The notes beneath the pieces are model-generated. The model had not been told where the DNA came from and did no database searches. It saw nothing but the letters and a program-made list of their open reading frames with translations. Shown one piece after another: positions 26,858 through 35,780 of a stretch of DNA of 36,840 bases. Within the stretch, counting starts at the first letter, position 1. Each line of letters starts with the position of its first letter. Location of the stretch: contig JAEEWG010000027.1 of NCBI GenBank assembly GCA_016287245.1, positions 1 through 36,840 of the forward strand. The letters run 5' to 3'. The DNA comes from Clostridia bacterium. Its GTDB lineage: Bacteria; Bacillota; Clostridia; Saccharofermentanales; Saccharofermentanaceae. The translations under genes were made by a program, and so were the position numbers.

Positions 26858-27259
26858 TCAGACTCTTCTTCTCTTAGGCGGTCTGCAACCATTGTGCGGA
26901 ACCGGAGTAACATCTTTGATCATGGTTACTTCGAGTCCAGCTGTCTGCAACGCACGGATCGCGGATTCACGACCCGGTCCAGGTCCCTTAACGTAAACCT
27001 CAACGGTACGCATACCGTGATCAGCAGCCTTCTTACCAGCATCCTCAGATGCCATCTGAGCTGCGAACGGTGTACCCTTACGGGAACCCTTCATGCCCAT
27101 CTCACCAGCGGAAGCCCAGGAGATCGCATTGCCCTGCATATCAGTAATCGTAACGATTGTGTTGTTGAATGTAGCGTGAATATGAGCCTGTCCCTTGTCA
27201 ATATTCTTACGCTCTCTTCTCTTCGGTCTTGCGGCCGTTTTCTTAACTGCTTTTGCCAT
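26858..27259 (-). CDS. rpsK: 30S ribosomal protein S11
   Basis: S11 of the small-subunit platform. The 133-residue sequence contains [14 protein letters not shown], the [12 protein letters not shown] block and the C-terminal [17 protein letters not shown], all characteristic. It lies between rpsM and rpsD with short spacers. Its length is normal. Confidence 0.97.
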   Translation of the reverse strand: MAKAVKKTAARPKRRERKNIDKGQAHIHATFNNTIVTITDMQGNAISWASAGEMGMKGSRKGTPFAAQMASEDAGKKAADHGMRTVEVYVKGPGPGRESAIRALQTAGLEVTMIKDVTPVPHNGCRPPKRRRV

Positions 27260-27271
27260 GAGACTTCCTCC

Positions 27272-27640
27272 TTACTTCTTCTTGCCAGCGATCGTACGCT
27301 TCGGACCCTTACGAGTACGAGCATTCGTCTTTGTGCGCTGACCACGAACAGGAAGACCCATTCTGTGACGACGGCCACGATAGCATCCAATTTCAGTTAA
27401 TCTCTTAATGTTAAGAGATACTTCTCTTCTGAGGTCACCCTCAACATTGTAATTGTTTTCGATCTGATCACGAATCTTAGCGATGTCGTCCTCAGAAAGA
27501 TCCTTAACACGTGTGTCAGGATTGATCTGGGTCTCCGCAAGAATACGATCAGAACTTGTCTTACCAATGCCATAAATGTACGTAAGAGCGATTTCTACTC
27601 TTTTGTCATTTGGCAGATCTACACCGGCAATACGAGCCAT
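27272..27640 (-). CDS. rpsM: 30S ribosomal protein S13
   Basis: S13 of the small-subunit head, which contacts the P-site tRNA and the large subunit. The 122-residue sequence starts [14 protein letters not shown] and has [14 protein letters not shown] and the basic RGLPVRGQ-type region written here as [20 protein letters not shown] chose ATG 27640, 8 bases after GGAGG; an in-frame ATG at 27655 overlaps that site. A structured 188-base spacer separates it from rpmJ. Confidence 0.97.
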   Translation of the reverse strand: MARIAGVDLPNDKRVEIALTYIYGIGKTSSDRILAETQINPDTRVKDLSEDDIAKIRDQIENNYNVEGDLRREVSLNIKRLTEIGCYRGRRHRMGLPVRGQRTKTNARTRKGPKRTIAGKKK

Positions 27641-27692
27641 TCTGTGTACCTCCATGAATGAATCAATAAATGTTTTGTTTCGTATATATATG

Positions 27693-27820
27693 ACATGCTG
27701 ATGCTAAGATCCTCTCGGGTCAGGAGAGGCAGCCGCCTTGGCATAACTGGTGCATGTAATATCCTAACGTTTTCTACTTGTCCTGTTATGAGCAGACAAT
27801 GACGAGGCCTGCAAACAGAA
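27693..27820 (-). promoter_or_regulatory. Structured leader between rpmJ and rpsM
   Basis: On the minus-strand RNA two elements follow the rpmJ stop. The first stem pairs 27820-27814 with 27787-27781 (7 bp with one G-U) and has an inner GCAG/CTGC stem. The second is a long arm: GCATGT/ACATGC closing pairs (27757-27752 with 27698-27693, 5' to 3' ACATGC then GCATGT), then 27744-27737 with 27708-27701 (one C-A mismatch), then CCTCTC/GAGAGG (27729-27724 with 27716-27711) with a 7-base loop. No T-run follows, so it is not an intrinsic terminator. By analogy with other alpha operons it may bind S4 and control rpsM translation; this is inference. Confidence 0.5.
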
Positions 27821-27828
27821 GGATCTGA

Positions 27829-27942
27829 TTAACCCTGCTTCTGCTTGTGCTTCGGATCAGAGCAGATGATCATCACGCGTCCGTTGCGACGAATGACCTT
27901 GCACTTCTCGCACATGGGTTTAACTGATGGTCTAACTTTCAT
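27829..27942 (-). CDS. rpmJ: 50S ribosomal protein L36, zinc-binding form
   Basis: A 37-residue protein beginning [15 protein letters not shown] and ending KHKQKQG, read directly from the sequence. It carries the zinc ligands C11, C14, C27 and H32 of the zinc-containing L36 form. GGGAGG lies 10 bases before the ATG at 27942. It is the first gene after a strong promoter in the infA-rpmJ gap, so it heads the alpha transcript here. Confidence 0.97.
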   Translation of the reverse strand: MKVRPSVKPMCEKCKVIRRNGRVMIICSDPKHKQKQG

Positions 27943-28012
27943 GACGCAAACCTCCCTGTTTACTTAAAAAAACAATGCAAAACTAACATACGCTATGCGC
28001 GCACGCTAAAAT

Positions 28013-28040
28013 ATTATACCAAAAACTCTTGGCGATTCAA
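28013..28040 (-). promoter_or_regulatory. Promoter of the rpmJ-rpsM-rpsK-rpsD-rpoA-rplQ transcript
   Basis: Minus-strand TTGAAT (28040-28035), a 16-base spacer and a perfect TATAAT (28018-28013) in the 174-base gap between infA and rpmJ. A leader of about 65 nt precedes rpmJ. Confidence 0.8.
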
Positions 28041-28116
28041 GTAGTTTTTTGATTTTTTCGCAAGTTTTTTCTATTACCCGAAAAGAACCGTTCCGGGGCG
28101 TTTTTTCTGCCGCTTC

Positions 28117-28335
28117 TTATTTCGCGCGCCAGGTGATACGGCCGCGGGACAGATCATATGGAGAAAGCTCCATCGTGACACGGTCGCCCGGCAGGATCTT
28201 AATGTAGTTCTGACGAAGCTTGCCGGAAATGTGTGCCAGTACGATATGGCCATTCTCCAGTCTTACCTTGAATGTGGCATTCGGCAGTGCATCGTCAACA
28301 ATGCCTTCTACTTCGATTACATCTTCTTTAGACAT
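28117..28335 (-). CDS. infA: Translation initiation factor IF-1
   Basis: IF-1 binds the A site of the 30S subunit during initiation. The 72-residue OB-fold protein begins [11 protein letters not shown] and has the [16 protein letters not shown] and [12 protein letters not shown] blocks; length is standard. Its ATG overlaps the end of map by 8 bases, and GGAGGG within map serves as its binding site. Confidence 0.97.
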   Translation of the reverse strand: MSKEDVIEVEGIVDDALPNATFKVRLENGHIVLAHISGKLRQNYIKILPGDRVTMELSPYDLSRGRITWRAK

Positions 28336-29098
28336 TCTTTCCCTCCGTTAATGTAATGATTTCTGGTCCGTTCTCTGTAATAATGATCGTATTTTCGTAA
28401 TGTGCTGCGTACTTTCTGTCGCGTGTGATCACCGTCCACTCATCTGCGAGGACTGCGATATCTCTCTTTCCACTGGCGATCATGGGCTCGATACAGAACG
28501 CCATGCCGGTCACGATCCTCGGACCGTGGCCGAATCTTCCGTAATTCGGAACATCCGGATCTTCGTGGAGCTTATGTCCGATACCATGACCTGTCAGTTC
28601 ACGGATCACGCTGTAGCCATTGCTTTCCGCATGTCCCTGGACTGCAGAGGAGATATCGCCGATGCGGTTCTCTGTCGAAACCTTTTCGAATCCTTTCCAG
28701 AAGCACTCTTCCGTTACCCTGACGAGTCTACTTGCTTCTTCCGAGATCTCACCTACTGCGAAAGTACGGGCAGCATCCGCATGCATGCCATTCAGAGAAC
28801 AGCAGACGTCACAGGTAACGATATCACCTTCTTTGAGGACAAGATCTTTTCTCGGAACACCGTGAACGATCACTTCGTTCGGGGAAATACAGATCTGTCC
28901 CGGGAACGGCGGCTCGCCATAGTGAAAGGACGAGGAGATCGCGCCGTTTTTGTCGAAGACTCTCTTTGCGATCTCGTCGAGCTCCCATGTGGAGATACCC
29001 GGTTCCACAGCCCGGCCCAGTGTCAGAAGTGCTTCTTCTACCACCTTGCCGGCTTCTCTCATCAGCTGAAACTCTGCTTCTGTCTTAATCTGAATCAT
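28328..29098 (-). CDS. map: Type I methionine aminopeptidase
   Basis: It removes the initiator methionine from nascent proteins. The 256-residue chain has all five metal ligands: D97, D108, H171, E204 and E235, plus H79 and H178 near the active site. The first ligand sits in [11 protein letters not shown], where most homologues have small residues (DVG) instead of the two Cys after D97-V98. It has no N-terminal zinc or SEC-C extension. It lies 2 bases after adk and overlaps infA, the usual adk-map-infA order. Confidence 0.96.
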   Translation of the reverse strand: MIQIKTEAEFQLMREAGKVVEEALLTLGRAVEPGISTWELDEIAKRVFDKNGAISSSFHYGEPPFPGQICISPNEVIVHGVPRKDLVLKEGDIVTCDVCCSLNGMHADAARTFAVGEISEEASRLVRVTEECFWKGFEKVSTENRIGDISSAVQGHAESNGYSVIRELTGHGIGHKLHEDPDVPNYGRFGHGPRIVTGMAFCIEPMIASGKRDIAVLADEWTVITRDRKYAAHYENTIIITENGPEIITLTEGKNV

Positions 29099-29100
29099 TA

Positions 29101-29763
29101 TTAAGCCTTTCTAAAGCCCATATTGGCCAGCGCTTCGCTTGCCTGAGCAAATGCAAGATCCGGACTCTTGGAATTGTCCGCGGAAATAACAATACCCTTT
29201 TTCTCATAGAAATCAATGAGGGGTTTTGTATTCTCTTCATATGTGATCAGTCTCTGCTTTACCGTCTCCGGCTTATCGTCATCGCGCTGGATGACTTCCT
29301 TACCGCAGACATCGCATACACCCTCGACCTTGGTCGGGCGGGAAACTACGTTGTAGCTTTCTCCGCAGGATGTGCAGACTCTTCTGTTTACGACACGCTC
29401 CATGATGACCTCGGCCGGTACATCTACCTTGATGACAGCGTCGATCTTGGAACTGGTCTTTGCGAGCATCTCATCAAGTTTTTCCGCCTGAGCGATCGTT
29501 CTCGGGAATCCATCGAGAAGGTAACCGTTCTTGCAGTCATCCTGGCTGAGACGATCCTCGACCATAGAGATCGTGATCTCATCCGGAACCAGCTGACCGG
29601 CATCGATATACTTCTTGGCTTCGATGCCAAGAGGAGTCTGCTCCTTGATGTTGGCACGGAAGATATCTCCTGTAGAGATATGTGTGATGGCATATTCATT
29701 CTTAAGTACAGCGGCCATGGTTCCCTTACCGGATCCCGGTGCGCCTAAAAGGATCAGTTTCAT
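29101..29763 (-). CDS. adk: Adenylate kinase
   Basis: It interconverts ATP plus AMP and two ADP, balancing adenylate pools in the cytoplasm. The 220-residue protein has the P-loop GAPGSGKG (7-14), the AMP-site STGD (30-33), LLDGFPRT (82-89) and a zinc LID with C130, C133, C150 and C153, typical of Gram-positive long-form enzymes. AGGAGG precedes the ATG. It is downstream of secY after a 135-base gap that contains a long hairpin. Confidence 0.97.
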   Translation of the reverse strand: MKLILLGAPGSGKGTMAAVLKNEYAITHISTGDIFRANIKEQTPLGIEAKKYIDAGQLVPDEITISMVEDRLSQDDCKNGYLLDGFPRTIAQAEKLDEMLAKTSSKIDAVIKVDVPAEVIMERVVNRRVCTSCGESYNVVSRPTKVEGVCDVCGKEVIQRDDDKPETVKQRLITYEENTKPLIDFYEKKGIVISADNSKSPDLAFAQASEALANMGFRKA

Positions 29764-29801
29764 ACTAATTCCTCCTCGATTCTTTCTTTAGTAAAAGCAA
29801 C

Positions 29802-29836
29802 ATGCAGCCCCACGTGTTATCCACGCGAGGCTGCAT
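29802..29836 (-). promoter_or_regulatory. 15-bp hairpin in the secY-adk spacer
   Basis: As minus-strand RNA the segment folds as ATGCAGCC/GGCTGCAT, then three pairs including two G-U, then CGTG/CACG around a GATAA loop: 15 continuous pairs. The plus-strand copy would have C-A mismatches at the G-U places, so the structure suits the adk-sense transcript. Only a weak TTGCTTTTA tract follows, so it may be a processing site, partial terminator or regulatory element. Confidence 0.6.
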
Positions 29837-29898
29837 AGTTTTTATTTTATGGTTTGTGCATTACCGTTACCCAGCATAACACGTTTCCCGGTTTCTAA

Positions 29899-31212
29899 TT
29901 AAACAAGGAATCCCTTGTAGTTGTGAGTAACCATCTGCGATTCGATCTGGTCAACGAGGTCGTTGGCAACACCGGTCATGATGAGCACGGATGTACCTGC
30001 GAACCATACGCCTTCCATTCCGGTCAGCTTACCGAGCAGTGTAGGTACGAGTACCACGATGCACAGGAAGCATGCGTCACACCAGTTGAGGCGGTTAGCC
30101 ACCTTGGCGATGAACTCGGATGTCGGACGACCCGGACGAACACCCGGGATAAATCCGCCGTTCTTCTGAAGGTTCTGCGAGATCTCGATCGGATTGAACT
30201 GGATCATCGAGTAGAAGAACACGAATGCGAAAATGCAGATAAAGTAAGCTACATAGTAGAACGGGCTTCCGCCAAAGTTACGGAACCAGTCTACGATGAT
30301 GTTGTTGCTGTTCGGGAAGAAGAAAGCAACGATCGTGGAAGGCAGAGCCAGGAAAGACATGGTAAAGATTACCGGCATAACGCTGGAAGCATTTACCTTG
30401 AGCGGAATGTATGTGTTCTGTCCGCCATAGACTTTACGGCCGATGACCTTCTTACTGTACTGAACCGGGATTCTTCTTTCTGCGTTCTGAACGTATACGC
30501 AGAAGATGATGGTTGCGATCGAGATCAGGGAAACGATCACGAAAGCGGTAATACCCAGTGCATTACCTGCCGCCTGGTTAGAGAACTTACCGGCGATGTT
30601 GAGAGCATCGTAGTAGAGCGTTCTGATCATATCCGGGATTCTTGTTACGATACCCGCGAAGATGATAAGGGATACACCGTTACCGATACCCTTTTCGTTG
30701 ATTCTTTCACCGAGGAATACAACAAACGTCGTACCAGCGGTAAATGTCAGGATAATGAGTGCTGCAGCGAGCCACTTCGGAAGGTAATTCGTCATGGCAG
30801 AGCGTGTAGCGTAGGTGAAGAAGGAAGCCTGCATTACAGCAAGACCTACTGTAAGATAACGGGTGATCTTCTGAAGCTTCTTCTGTCCCTCTTCTCCCTC
30901 TTTGGCAAGATTCTCCAAAGCAGGGATCGCAACCGTAAGGAGCTGGATGATGATGGAAGAGTTGATGTAAGGTGTAATACCCATCGCGAAGATGGTTGCC
31001 GCATAAAGACCACCACCTGCGATGATATCCATCAGGCTACCGATCTGACCCCAATTCTGGACGATCGATGAGAACTCTTGACGGTTGATACCCGGGCACG
31101 GGATCAGACCGCCGATCATGTAGAGCGCAAGAATGAAGAATGTAAACAACAGCTTCTTGCGCAGATCCGGCAAACGGAATGCATTAACTAAGGTGTCAAA
31201 TACGCCCTTCAT
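29899..31212 (-). CDS. secY: Protein translocase subunit SecY
   Basis: SecY is the channel of the Sec translocon in the cytoplasmic membrane. The 437-residue protein has about ten membrane helices, with ALYMIGGLIPCPGIN in helix 1 and plug, FAMGITPYINSSIIIQLL, the LGERINEKGIGNGVSLIIFAGIV region (in two parts), AERRIPVQYSKK in a cytosolic loop and FNPIEISQNLQKNGGFIPG near helix 9. I start at ATG 31212 (MKGVFDTL), with AGGAGG 7 bases upstream; the frame to 31236 would run through that site. It begins 1 base after the rplO stop codon, the canonical spc arrangement. Confidence 0.97.
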   Translation of the reverse strand: MKGVFDTLVNAFRLPDLRKKLLFTFFILALYMIGGLIPCPGINRQEFSSIVQNWGQIGSLMDIIAGGGLYAATIFAMGITPYINSSIIIQLLTVAIPALENLAKEGEEGQKKLQKITRYLTVGLAVMQASFFTYATRSAMTNYLPKWLAAALIILTFTAGTTFVVFLGERINEKGIGNGVSLIIFAGIVTRIPDMIRTLYYDALNIAGKFSNQAAGNALGITAFVIVSLISIATIIFCVYVQNAERRIPVQYSKKVIGRKVYGGQNTYIPLKVNASSVMPVIFTMSFLALPSTIVAFFFPNSNNIIVDWFRNFGGSPFYYVAYFICIFAFVFFYSMIQFNPIEISQNLQKNGGFIPGVRPGRPTSEFIAKVANRLNWCDACFLCIVVLVPTLLGKLTGMEGVWFAGTSVLIMTGVANDLVDQIESQMVTHNYKGFLV

Positions 31213-31213
31213 G

Positions 31214-31657
31214 TTATACCTCCTGTGCCGTTCCACCAGCCTTTTCGATTTTCTCTTTTGCAGAAGCAGAGAACTTCTTAGCTTTAACAGTCAGCTTCTT
31301 TGTCAGGTCGCCGTTACCGAGGACCTTAACGCCGTCGTTGACCTTGCCGAGTGTGATGATACCGGCATCTGCGAGGATCGTTGCATCGACCTCAGCACCG
31401 TTATCAAACTTCTCCAGATCGGAGACGTTGATCTCGACATATTCGCAAGCGAAACGCTTGTGATTAAATCCACGCTTCGGCAGACGTCTGTAAAGAGGCA
31501 TCTGACCACCTTCGAAACCAGGACGTACACCGCCGCCGGAACGAGCATTCTGGCCCTTGTGTCCTCTACCGGCAGTCTTACCGTTGCCGGATCCGGCACC
31601 ACGGCCCTTACGATATGCTTTCTCGTTTCCGCAGGAAGACATTTCATTAAGTTTCAT
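31214..31657 (-). CDS. rplO: 50S ribosomal protein L15
   Basis: L15 helps late assembly of the large subunit. The 147-residue sequence begins MKLNEMSS and has the Gly/Arg-rich [21 protein letters not shown] region and [18 protein letters not shown]. The start at 31657 follows GGAGG; an upstream in-frame ATG at 31696 would overlap rpmD. It lies between rpmD and secY. Confidence 0.96.
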   Translation of the reverse strand: MKLNEMSSCGNEKAYRKGRGAGSGNGKTAGRGHKGQNARSGGGVRPGFEGGQMPLYRRLPKRGFNHKRFACEYVEINVSDLEKFDNGAEVDATILADAGIITLGKVNDGVKVLGNGDLTKKLTVKAKKFSASAKEKIEKAGGTAQEV

Positions 31658-31673
31658 GTTTCCTATACCTCCA

Positions 31674-31853
31674 TTACACTTCTTCGCACTTAACAAGATG
31701 TGCTACAGTGCGAACCATGCCGCGAATTGCTTCGTTATCTGCCTTTTCTACAGACTGACCGATCTTGTGAAGACCGAGTGCAGCAACTGTAGCAGCCTGG
31801 TTTTTCTTAGATTTGTTGGTGCTCTTGACCAGGGTAATCTTTAAGTTTGCCAT
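31674..31853 (-). CDS. rpmD: 50S ribosomal protein L30
   Basis: The 59-residue sequence begins [11 protein letters not shown] and has [16 protein letters not shown] and [16 protein letters not shown], diagnostic for bacterial L30. I prefer ATG 31853 because GGAGGTG lies 10 bases upstream. The in-frame ATG at 31871 contains that site and overlaps the rpsE stop. Confidence 0.96.
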   Translation of the reverse strand: MANLKITLVKSTNKSKKNQAATVAALGLHKIGQSVEKADNEAIRGMVRTVAHLVKCEEV

Positions 31854-31870
31854 TGTCCCGCACACCTCCA

Positions 31871-32371
31871 TTAAAGAATTTCTTCGGTGGACTTGCCGCG
31901 CAGACGTGCTACTTCTTCGAGAGAACGCATGCTCTTCAAGCCTTCCATGGTTGCATTAACAACATTGTTCGGGTTGTTGGTACCTAAGGACTTTGTACGG
32001 ATATCCTTGATTCCGCAAAGCTCACATACCGCACGGACCGGGCCGCCGGCGATGATACCGGTACCACTTGCAGCCGGCTTCATAACGATCTTACCTGCAC
32101 CGAAAACACCGAATGCCTCGTGCGGGATCGTGTTGCCGTCCAGCGGTACGGAGATCATGTTCTTCTTGGCATCCTCGATGCCCTTTCTGATCGCGTCCGG
32201 GATTTCAGCAGCCTTACCGAGGCCCTTACCAACGTGACCATTCTCGTCACCTACAATTACGAGGGCTGCGAAACGGAAATTTCTACCACCCTTAACCGTT
32301 TTGGAAACACGTCCGATATGGATGACTTTTTCTTTTAATTCGGTTGAAGTTGAATTTGGTTCAAAACCCAT
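31871..32371 (-). CDS. rpsE: 30S ribosomal protein S5
   Basis: S5 sits at the mRNA entry site and affects decoding accuracy. The 166-residue protein has [32 protein letters not shown] and the C-terminal [20 protein letters not shown] segments. AGGAGG precedes the ATG at 32371. Normal length and position. Confidence 0.97.
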   Translation of the reverse strand: MGFEPNSTSTELKEKVIHIGRVSKTVKGGRNFRFAALVIVGDENGHVGKGLGKAAEIPDAIRKGIEDAKKNMISVPLDGNTIPHEAFGVFGAGKIVMKPAASGTGIIAGGPVRAVCELCGIKDIRTKSLGTNNPNNVVNATMEGLKSMRSLEEVARLRGKSTEEIL

Positions 32372-32387
32372 CTTGTTTCCCTCCTAA

Positions 32388-32756
32388 TTAGAATTTCAGG
32401 CCAGCTTCACGAGCTGCCTCTGCCAAAGCTTCTACACGACCATGGAAAATGTATCCGCCTCTGTCGAATACAACCTCGTTGATATTCGCAGCCAGAGCGC
32501 GCTCTGCAACCTTCTTACCAACTGCAGCGGCACCTTCCTTGTTGCTTCCGTTGGCAATAGAAGCTTTCACTTCTTTATCCAATGTGGAGGCACTTACCAG
32601 AGTCTTGCCATTCTCATCATCGATGATCTGGGCATAGATGTTTGTGTTACTTCTGAAAACGCACAGACGCGGACGAGCAGCCGTACCGGAGATCTTGTTT
32701 CTTACACGGATGTGCTTTCTGCGGCGAATAGCGTTCTTGTCAATTTTATTAATCAT
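32388..32756 (-). CDS. rplR: 50S ribosomal protein L18
   Basis: L18 binds 5S rRNA with L5. The 122-residue sequence has a basic N-terminus ([20 protein letters not shown]), [18 protein letters not shown] and the C-terminal [25 protein letters not shown] (in two parts). Normal length; located between rplF and rpsE. Confidence 0.97.
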   Translation of the reverse strand: MINKIDKNAIRRRKHIRVRNKISGTAARPRLCVFRSNTNIYAQIIDDENGKTLVSASTLDKEVKASIANGSNKEGAAAVGKKVAERALAANINEVVFDRGGYIFHGRVEALAEAAREAGLKF

Positions 32757-32769
32757 GCTTGTTCACCCC

Positions 32770-33312
32770 TTACTTCTTAGCGCCTGTCTTACCTTCCTTG
32801 ATGCGGACATATTCACCAACATATCTGATACCTTTGCCCTTATATGCATCCGGAAGTCTGAAGGAACGGATCTTAGCGGCGGTCTCGCCAACTAACTGCT
32901 TATCTGCACCCTTAACGACGATCTGGTTCTGTGCCGGTACATCAATAGTGATGCCTTCCGGCTCTTCCATTTCGATCGGGTGGGAGTAACCGAGGTTGAA
33001 CACAACCTTCTTACCCTGCTTTGCGGCCTTGTAACCAACACCCTGGATCTCGAGTTCCTTCTTGAAACCTTCGGAACAACCGATGACCATGTTGTTGATG
33101 AGGGAACGAGTCAAACCGTGAAGAGCCTTCACCTGCTTCTCATCGTTCGGTCTCTTGACCGTGATCACATTGTCATTTACTTCTACAATGATGGAAGGAT
33201 GCACATTCAGAGAAAGTGTCGCTTCCTTGCCTTTTACAGTGATGGTCTGACCATCCTGCTTTACTTCGAGCCCTGCCGGGATCGTGATCGGCATATTGCC
33301 AATTCTAGACAT
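32770..33312 (-). CDS. rplF: 50S ribosomal protein L6
   Basis: L6 lies near the factor-binding centre of the 50S subunit. The 180-residue protein begins [17 protein letters not shown], holds [11 protein letters not shown] and ends with [20 protein letters not shown] followed by a Lys-rich end, as expected. Located between rpsH (66-base gap) and rplR. Confidence 0.97.
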   Translation of the reverse strand: MSRIGNMPITIPAGLEVKQDGQTITVKGKEATLSLNVHPSIIVEVNDNVITVKRPNDEKQVKALHGLTRSLINNMVIGCSEGFKKELEIQGVGYKAAKQGKKVVFNLGYSHPIEMEEPEGITIDVPAQNQIVVKGADKQLVGETAAKIRSFRLPDAYKGKGIRYVGEYVRIKEGKTGAKK

Positions 33313-33378
33313 ACAATCTTACCTCCTGCTCTTTAGATTGTGGGACTTTCATCCCTTTTCAGAGTGTGTCTACTAAAC

Positions 33379-33774
33379 TTACCAAACGTAAGCCATAACC
33401 TCGCCGCCAACGCCGAGCTTTCTGGCTGCCTTATCAGTCATAACGCCCTTGGATGTGGAGATGATGGCGATACCGAGGCCACCGAGTACCTTCGGGAGGT
33501 TCTCTTTGTCCGCATAAACGCGGAGACCCGGCTTGGAAATTCTCTGGATACCGGAAATAACGTGCTTCTTAGCAGCATATTTCAGAGTGATCTTGATCAT
33601 TCCCTGCTTGTCATCTTCGATCGTCTCAAAAGAAGCGATATAACCTTCGTCTACTAAAATCTGTGCGATAGCCTTCTTCAAATTGGAAGCAGGAACCATA
33701 ACTGTCGGATGACCGGCTGTGCCTGCATTACGGATTCTTGTCAGCATATCAGCAATTGCATCTGTAATCTGCAT
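33379..33774 (-). CDS. rpsH: 30S ribosomal protein S8
   Basis: S8 binds the central domain of 16S rRNA and represses spc operons in some bacteria. The 131-residue sequence has [16 protein letters not shown] at the start and [20 protein letters not shown] near the end. GGAGGA precedes the ATG. Located between rpsN and rplF. Confidence 0.97.
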   Translation of the reverse strand: MQITDAIADMLTRIRNAGTAGHPTVMVPASNLKKAIAQILVDEGYIASFETIEDDKQGMIKITLKYAAKKHVISGIQRISKPGLRVYADKENLPKVLGGLGIAIISTSKGVMTDKAARKLGVGGEVMAYVW

Positions 33775-33797
33775 AAATCTTTCCTCCTTGCTATCGG

Positions 33798-33983
33798 TTA
33801 CCAGCTTGCCTTACGAACACCCGGGATCTGGCCCTTGTAAGCCAGGTCACGGAAGCACAGACGGCAAATACCATACTTACGGATATAAGCGTGCGGTCTA
33901 CCGCAGAGCTTGCAACGGTTGTGCTGCTGTACCTTGAACTTCGGAGCACGCTGTGCCTTGAGTTTCATTGACGTTTTAGCCAT
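33798..33983 (-). CDS. rpsN: 30S ribosomal protein S14, zinc-binding type Z
   Basis: The 61-residue short S14 carries two CxxC pairs (C24, C27, C40, C43) around [17 protein letters not shown] and ends [11 protein letters not shown]. This is the zinc-dependent form located in the spc operon of Firmicutes. Any zinc-independent partner would lie elsewhere. Confidence 0.97.
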   Translation of the reverse strand: MAKTSMKLKAQRAPKFKVQQHNRCKLCGRPHAYIRKYGICRLCFRDLAYKGQIPGVRKASW

Positions 33984-34001
33984 ATTACTTATATCCTCCT
34001 A

Positions 34002-34541
34002 TTACTTGCGGAACGGCATACCGATGAGGGAGAGAAGAGATCTTGCTTCCTCGTCTGTCTTAGCCGTTGTTACGATGATGATATCCATACCACGAACTTT
34101 ATCGATCTTATCGAACTCGATTTCAGGGAACATGAGCTGCTCCTTGATACCCATAGCATAGTTACCGTGACCATCGAACGAGTTCGGGTTGATACCACGG
34201 AAGTCACGTACACGCGGGAGGGAGATGCTGATCAACTTATCGAGGAAGTTGTACATATTCTCGCCACGGAGAGTAACCTTGCAGCCGATCTTCATGCCTT
34301 CTCTTAATTTGAAAGCAGCAACCGACTTGGAAGCAACGGTAGATACCGGCTTCTGGCCGCAGATGATACCCATGTCACGCATAGCATTCTCGAGAGCCTT
34401 CGGGTTATCCTTGACTTCGCCAACACCCATGTTGAGAACGATCTTCTCAAGCTTCGGGATCTGCATTACGGACTTATACTTGAACTCTTCCTGCAAAGCA
34501 GGCGCAACTTCATTTACATACTTGTCTTTTAATCTAGACAT
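34002..34541 (-). CDS. rplE: 50S ribosomal protein L5
   Basis: L5 holds 5S rRNA in the central protuberance and contacts the P-site tRNA. The 179-residue sequence has [15 protein letters not shown], the [25 protein letters not shown] segment ([12 protein letters not shown] then [10 protein letters not shown]) and ends with SLIGMPFRK. It starts 3 bases after the rplX stop. Confidence 0.97.
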   Translation of the reverse strand: MSRLKDKYVNEVAPALQEEFKYKSVMQIPKLEKIVLNMGVGEVKDNPKALENAMRDMGIICGQKPVSTVASKSVAAFKLREGMKIGCKVTLRGENMYNFLDKLISISLPRVRDFRGINPNSFDGHGNYAMGIKEQLMFPEIEFDKIDKVRGMDIIIVTTAKTDEEARSLLSLIGMPFRK

Positions 34542-34544
34542 CGA

Positions 34545-34892
34545 TTACTCCTCCTTTGCCTTCTTGATCTGGTCAATGTCAGCGCCGCACTTCTTGCAAA
34601 CGCGGAACTTGGAACCATCCTCGGCAACTCTCTTACCAACACGGGTAGCCTTGCCGCACTTCGGGCAAACCAGCATAACGTTGCTTGCATCGATGGAGCT
34701 TTCCTTCTCGATGATGCCTGCCGGCTTGTTCTGGCCCTGAGCCTTCTGATGCTTCTTGACCATGTTGACTCCGGAAACAACTACTCTACCGGACTTCGGC
34801 TCGGTCTTTAAGACCTGACCCTGGGAACCGGCGTCCTTACCGGAGATAACAACGACTTTATCGTCCTTTTTAACGTGAATCTTGCTAGCCAT
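34545..34892 (-). CDS. rplX: 50S ribosomal protein L24
   Basis: L24 starts assembly of the large subunit at the tunnel exit. The 115-residue protein has a KOW-type N-terminus (IHVKKDDKVVVISGKDAG) and a C-terminal Cys4 ribbon with C76, C79, C99 and C102. Located between rplN and rplE. Confidence 0.97.
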   Translation of the reverse strand: MASKIHVKKDDKVVVISGKDAGSQGQVLKTEPKSGRVVVSGVNMVKKHQKAQGQNKPAGIIEKESSIDASNVMLVCPKCGKATRVGKRVAEDGSKFRVCKKCGADIDQIKKAKEE

Positions 34893-34904
34893 TTGTCATC
34901 CTCC

Positions 34905-35273
34905 TTACAGAACTTCTGGAGCCAGAGAAAGGATCTTCATGTAATCCTTGTCACGGAGCTCTCTTGCGATAGGCCCAAAGATACGGGTTCCACGCGGGTT
35001 CTTGTCTTCCTTAATGATAACAGCAGCATTCTCATCGAACTTGATGTAAGATCCATCAGCTCTTCTAACGCCCTTCTTTGTGCGGACAACTACTGCACGA
35101 ACAACATCGCCCTTCTTAACCACGCCACCAGGAGTAGCTGTCTTGACAGAGCAGACGATCACATCACCGATATTCGCGTATTTACGCCAGGAACCGCCAA
35201 GCACTTTGATGCAGGCAAGTTCTTTTGCGCCGGTATTATCCGCAGATCTTAATCTGGATTCTACTTGAATCAT
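34905..35273 (-). CDS. rplN: 50S ribosomal protein L14
   Basis: L14 contributes to an intersubunit bridge. The 122-residue sequence begins [18 protein letters not shown] and has [19 protein letters not shown] and [13 protein letters not shown]. Its AAAGGAGG site abuts a 7-bp TACGTAA/TTACGTA hairpin in the preceding spacer. Confidence 0.97.
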   Translation of the reverse strand: MIQVESRLRSADNTGAKELACIKVLGGSWRKYANIGDVIVCSVKTATPGGVVKKGDVVRAVVVRTKKGVRRADGSYIKFDENAAVIIKEDKNPRGTRIFGPIARELRDKDYMKILSLAPEVL

Positions 35274-35288
35274 CTTGATTTCCTCCTT

Positions 35289-35307
35289 TACGTAATTCCC
35301 TTACGTA
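35289..35307 (-). promoter_or_regulatory. TACGTAA/TTACGTA hairpin in front of the rplN ribosome binding site
   Basis: A perfect 7-bp inverted repeat with a 5-base loop fills the space between the rpsQ stop codon and the AAAGGAGG of rplN; its last bases touch the Shine-Dalgarno run. Confidence 0.5.
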
Positions 35308-35565
35308 TTACTTCGCCTTCTCAATAATCTCGACCAGTCTCCAACGCTTGTCACGAGAAAGCGGGCGGGTCTCCATTACCTTTACCTTGTCGCCGATGCC
35401 GCACTTGTTCTCTTCGTCGTGCGCCTTCAGCTTGTATGTTCTCTTCATGATCTTACCGTAAAGCGGGTGCTTAACGTGCTCAACCACGGATACAACAATT
35501 GTTTTGTCCATCTTATCGCTAGATACGATACCGACACGAGTTTTTCTGAGGTTACGATCGCTCAT
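35308..35565 (-). CDS. rpsQ: 30S ribosomal protein S17
   Basis: The 85-residue OB-fold protein begins [14 protein letters not shown] and has [18 protein letters not shown] and [17 protein letters not shown] chose ATG 35565 because GGGAGAAGTAGGA precedes it; the in-frame ATG at 35583 overlaps the end of rpmC and would include that site. Normal length. Confidence 0.96.
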   Translation of the reverse strand: MSDRNLRKTRVGIVSSDKMDKTIVVSVVEHVKHPLYGKIMKRTYKLKAHDEENKCGIGDKVKVMETRPLSRDKRWRLVEIIEKAK

Positions 35566-35582
35566 TCCTACTTCTCCCTTCA

Positions 35583-35780
35583 TTAATTAGCCTTAAGCTC
35601 TTGCTCACGGAGAATCGTGTTTACGCGAGCGATGTCACGCTTTACAGCACCAAGGCGCTGCGGATTCTCGAGTTGGTTTGTAGCATGCTGGAAACGAAGT
35701 TTGAAGAGTTCATCCTTCAATTCAAGCAATTCCTTCTGAAGTTCTTCTGTAGACTTCGAACGTAATTCTTTAGCCGTCAT
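35583..35780 (-). CDS. rpmC: 50S ribosomal protein L29
   Basis: The 65-residue helical-hairpin protein begins [15 protein letters not shown] and has [19 protein letters not shown], diagnostic of L29. It starts at ATG 35780, 9 bases after AGGAGG, and overlaps the end of rplP by 11 bases, so the two are translationally coupled. Confidence 0.96.
   Translation of the reverse strand: MTAKELRSKSTEELQKELLELKDELFKLRFQHATNQLENPQRLGAVKRDIARVNTILREQELKAN

Noticed and set aside
27829..27942. Loss of rpmJ from the alpha cluster
   Set aside because: At first no gene is obvious between infA and rpsM, but a complete 37-residue L36 frame is present.
28079..28109. Plus-strand terminator-like hairpin near the infA 3' end
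   Set aside because: The stem followed by TTTTTT faces the plus strand, where no gene is transcribed; on the minus strand the hairpin is followed by A-rich sequence, so it is not a terminator for infA.
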